Assembly (NCBI GenBank): GCA_965249455.1
Contig: OZ252236.1
Location: forward strand, 4,836,001-4,900,000
DNA: 64,000 nucleotides
Direction: 5' to 3'
Origin: Jiulongibacter sp024742395
Lineage (GTDB): Bacteria > Bacteroidota > Bacteroidia > Cytophagales > Spirosomataceae
Positions 62,748-64,000 of the stretch are shown here, in pieces. The stretch's first letter is position 1. Each line of letters opens with the position of its first letter. A program made the translations under genes and the position numbers. The notes beneath the pieces were generated by a model that had not been told where the DNA came from, ran no database searches, and saw nothing but the letters and a program-made list of their open reading frames with translations.

Positions 62748-63095
62748 ATGGAAATTAAAACAATATTTGATGGCTCCGAAGGAGAATTCATTACAGCTTC
62801 ACAAGCAGCTAAACAACAAGAACGCTATCTGGTAAAAGAGAGAGAAAGGGGAAACAATGACCCTGTTAGAGCTCAATTTTTCGGAAAAGAGATTCTAAGC
62901 AAAATGCTTGAAACTAAAGGAGCTGTTGGCATCAGAATTTATCATGCCTTAGGTGAAGATGGCGAACCTAATTTGGTTTTAGTACCTACAGATGCCAATG
63001 GCAAAAACCTGGTTCAGGATACCTCTGGCCTTAAGGATATGGCAGACGGAGCAGATCATGGAAGTAATGGCCCTACATGCCCTAAACACTGTTAA
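62748..63095 (+). CDS. Conserved hypothetical protein, 115 residues
   Basis: Soluble protein that I do not recognise as a named family. It starts MEIKTIFDGSEGEFITASQA and contains GIRIYHALGEDGEPNLVLVPTDANG, a probable small alpha/beta unit, and ends in a Gly/His/Cys tail (HGSNGPTCPKHC) with a CxxxC that might bind a metal. No signal peptide. It is the first of three closely spaced genes ending in a histidine kinase, nine bases before the next start, so a role in that signalling unit is possible. Confidence 0.7.
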   Translation: MEIKTIFDGSEGEFITASQAAKQQERYLVKERERGNNDPVRAQFFGKEILSKMLETKGAVGIRIYHALGEDGEPNLVLVPTDANGKNLVQDTSGLKDMADGADHGSNGPTCPKHC

Positions 63096-63104
63096 TAGTT
63101 CTTT

Positions 63105-63770
63105 GTGTTAGACCACATAATAAGTTATATAGAAAAATACCCACTAAGCTTATTTGAAAGCTCCTGTGTACTTCTGCCTCTTTTGGTAGGCCTTTTGAGA
63201 TGGAATAATCTATACGTTTTCCTGAAAATAATATGGATTAACTGTCTCATGCTCATTATCTTGGATATCCCAATGTGGTATTTGGCACTCCATAAGCAGA
63301 ATAATTATTTGTGGGCTAATATTCAGGAGATTCTATCCGCTTTTCTATGGATACTCTCCTTTCTATGGCTTAAAGAAAAGATTCCGAGATGGCTTATCTG
63401 GAGCTCACTTCTTATTGTGCTTTTTACGAGCATTTTAGACTTCAGGTTTATGCATTACGCCTCATGGATTCGGGTGGTCAATCGGTTTCTTTTCATTGTA
63501 CTCTCATTCATCTTCTTTACCCGTCTGCTGGATGACTTAAAGGTTAAAAATATTCTTAATTACCCTCCATTTTGGTTAATTTCAGGGTTAATGATAATGG
63601 CTTGTGGTACCACACTTATTTTTGTCTTTACGGAGGTCACCATCTCTTACGAAGATGCACAAGATGAGATTTACATGTTTTTCAGTGATATTAACGACAT
63701 ACTCAAAATTATCCTGATGTTTTTTATTTCAGTCGGGTTCTGGGTTTCAAAATATAGCTATCATGAATGA
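63105..63770 (+). CDS. Seven-span membrane protein upstream of a histidine kinase
   Basis: Integral membrane protein of 221 residues with seven hydrophobic segments (for example SCVLLPLLVGLLRW, WINCLMLIILDIPMWYLA, RFLFIVLSFIFFTRLL, LISGLMIMACGTTLIF). The start is GTG. The topology resembles the membrane input part found in some Bacteroidota sensor proteins, but no domain is certain. The histidine-kinase ATG overlaps its end by eight bases, so the two are translationally coupled and might form a split sensor. Confidence 0.75.
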   Translation: MLDHIISYIEKYPLSLFESSCVLLPLLVGLLRWNNLYVFLKIIWINCLMLIILDIPMWYLALHKQNNYLWANIQEILSAFLWILSFLWLKEKIPRWLIWSSLLIVLFTSILDFRFMHYASWIRVVNRFLFIVLSFIFFTRLLDDLKVKNILNYPPFWLISGLMIMACGTTLIFVFTEVTISYEDAQDEIYMFFSDINDILKIILMFFISVGFWVSKYSYHE

Positions 63771-64000
63771 AATACCTATTTATACGATTCTGCTCGGAAT
63801 GGGTACTCTTATTCTGATGGCTATTGCATTAATATCCTTTATAGTTTATTACCAAAGGAAACAATTTAATCTTCAGCTAAAACAACAAACAGAGATTCAG
63901 AATATTGAATCTGAAAATCAAAAAAAGCTACTCAAAAACTCTTTGGAAGTACAGGAAGCCGAGCGAAGACATATTTCAAAAGATCTTCATGACGAAATAG
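63763..64000 (+). CDS. Sensor histidine kinase, HisKA_3 type (truncated by window end)
   Basis: Only the first 79 residues are in view. One membrane segment (ILLGMGTLILMAIALISFIVYY) is followed by a coiled region and the phosphoacceptor motif EAERRHISKDLHDEI, with His in RRHISKDLHDE, typical of NarX/DesK kinases. The ATG at 63763 overlaps the seven-span gene; a response regulator is expected downstream, outside the window. The N-terminal sensor is almost absent, so the neighbouring membrane protein may provide it; this is inference. Confidence 0.88.
   Translation, partial: MNEIPIYTILLGMGTLILMAIALISFIVYYQRKQFNLQLKQQTEIQNIESENQKKLLKNSLEVQEAERRHISKDLHDEI

Overview
The window looks like chromosomal DNA of a marine or free-living Bacteroidota member, most likely order Cytophagales. 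This is inferred from family content and codon style, not from any search. Supporting signs are a SusC/SusD pair, FucP-type sugar MFS, GH26/GH130/GH92/GH97/GH20-type glycosidases, CRTAC1-like FG-GAP proteins, AT-rich spacers and repeated matches to the Bacteroidota -7 promoter element TAnnTTTG. No tRNA, rRNA, CRISPR array, transposase or prophage was recognised.

Layout. (1) 0-5.8 kb: a beta-mannan module (GH26 mannanase, GH130 mannosylglucose phosphorylase, MFS sugar transporter, GNAT) with a divergent AraC regulator. (2) 5.8-12.8 kb: one TetR-led export operon (TetR, TolC, HlyD lipoprotein, two ABC ATPases, two ABC-2 permeases), resembling E. coli cecR-ybhGFSR with its own TolC; a promoter and a perfect palindromic operator lie upstream. 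(3) 12.9-18.4 kb: small stress or detoxification-type genes (NTF2-like, GyrI-like, two VOC, DoxX-like, SRPBCC) with a divergent DJ-1/AraC regulator, interrupted by a 1.3-kb array of 230-270-bp palindromic repeats. (4) 18.4-19.7 kb: a Fic-domain gene behind three 27-bp palindromes spaced exactly 44 bp apart. (5) 19.7-32.8 kb: an almost symmetric block of secreted proteins: two 1.1-kilo-residue CRTAC1-like FG-GAP lipoproteins at the flanks, two PQQ/FG-GAP propellers inside, and an SGNH/SASA esterase and a sulfatase. (6) 32.8-38.4 kb: a secreted alpha/beta hydrolase and a SusC/SusD pair with a strong terminator. (7) 38.8-50.99 kb: housekeeping and transport (NhaD, TolC plus adaptor, GpsA, dodecin, HIT, GreA, Fmt, two paralogous lipoproteins, HemE, two aldo/keto reductases). 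(8) 51-62.5 kb: a GH20-like enzyme with an HGSNAT-like membrane acyltransferase, a Dabb lipoprotein, an FAD oxidoreductase, GH92, an isolated nuoD, GH97 and PspC. (9) 62.7 kb to the end: a three-gene unit ending in a truncated histidine kinase.

The theme is glycan scavenging: mannan, alpha-mannosides, an alpha-glycoside, probably an amino-sugar glycan and a sulfated or acetylated glycan. Packing is very tight at convergent gene ends: four convergent pairs share interlocked stop codons, and most pairs have no room for a terminator between them. The best leads for something undescribed are the phased operator array at the Fic gene, the FG-GAP/PQQ/sulfatase/esterase block, the repeat array that supplies the 3' end of a neighbouring gene, and the tandem terminator-like hairpins in the greA leader.
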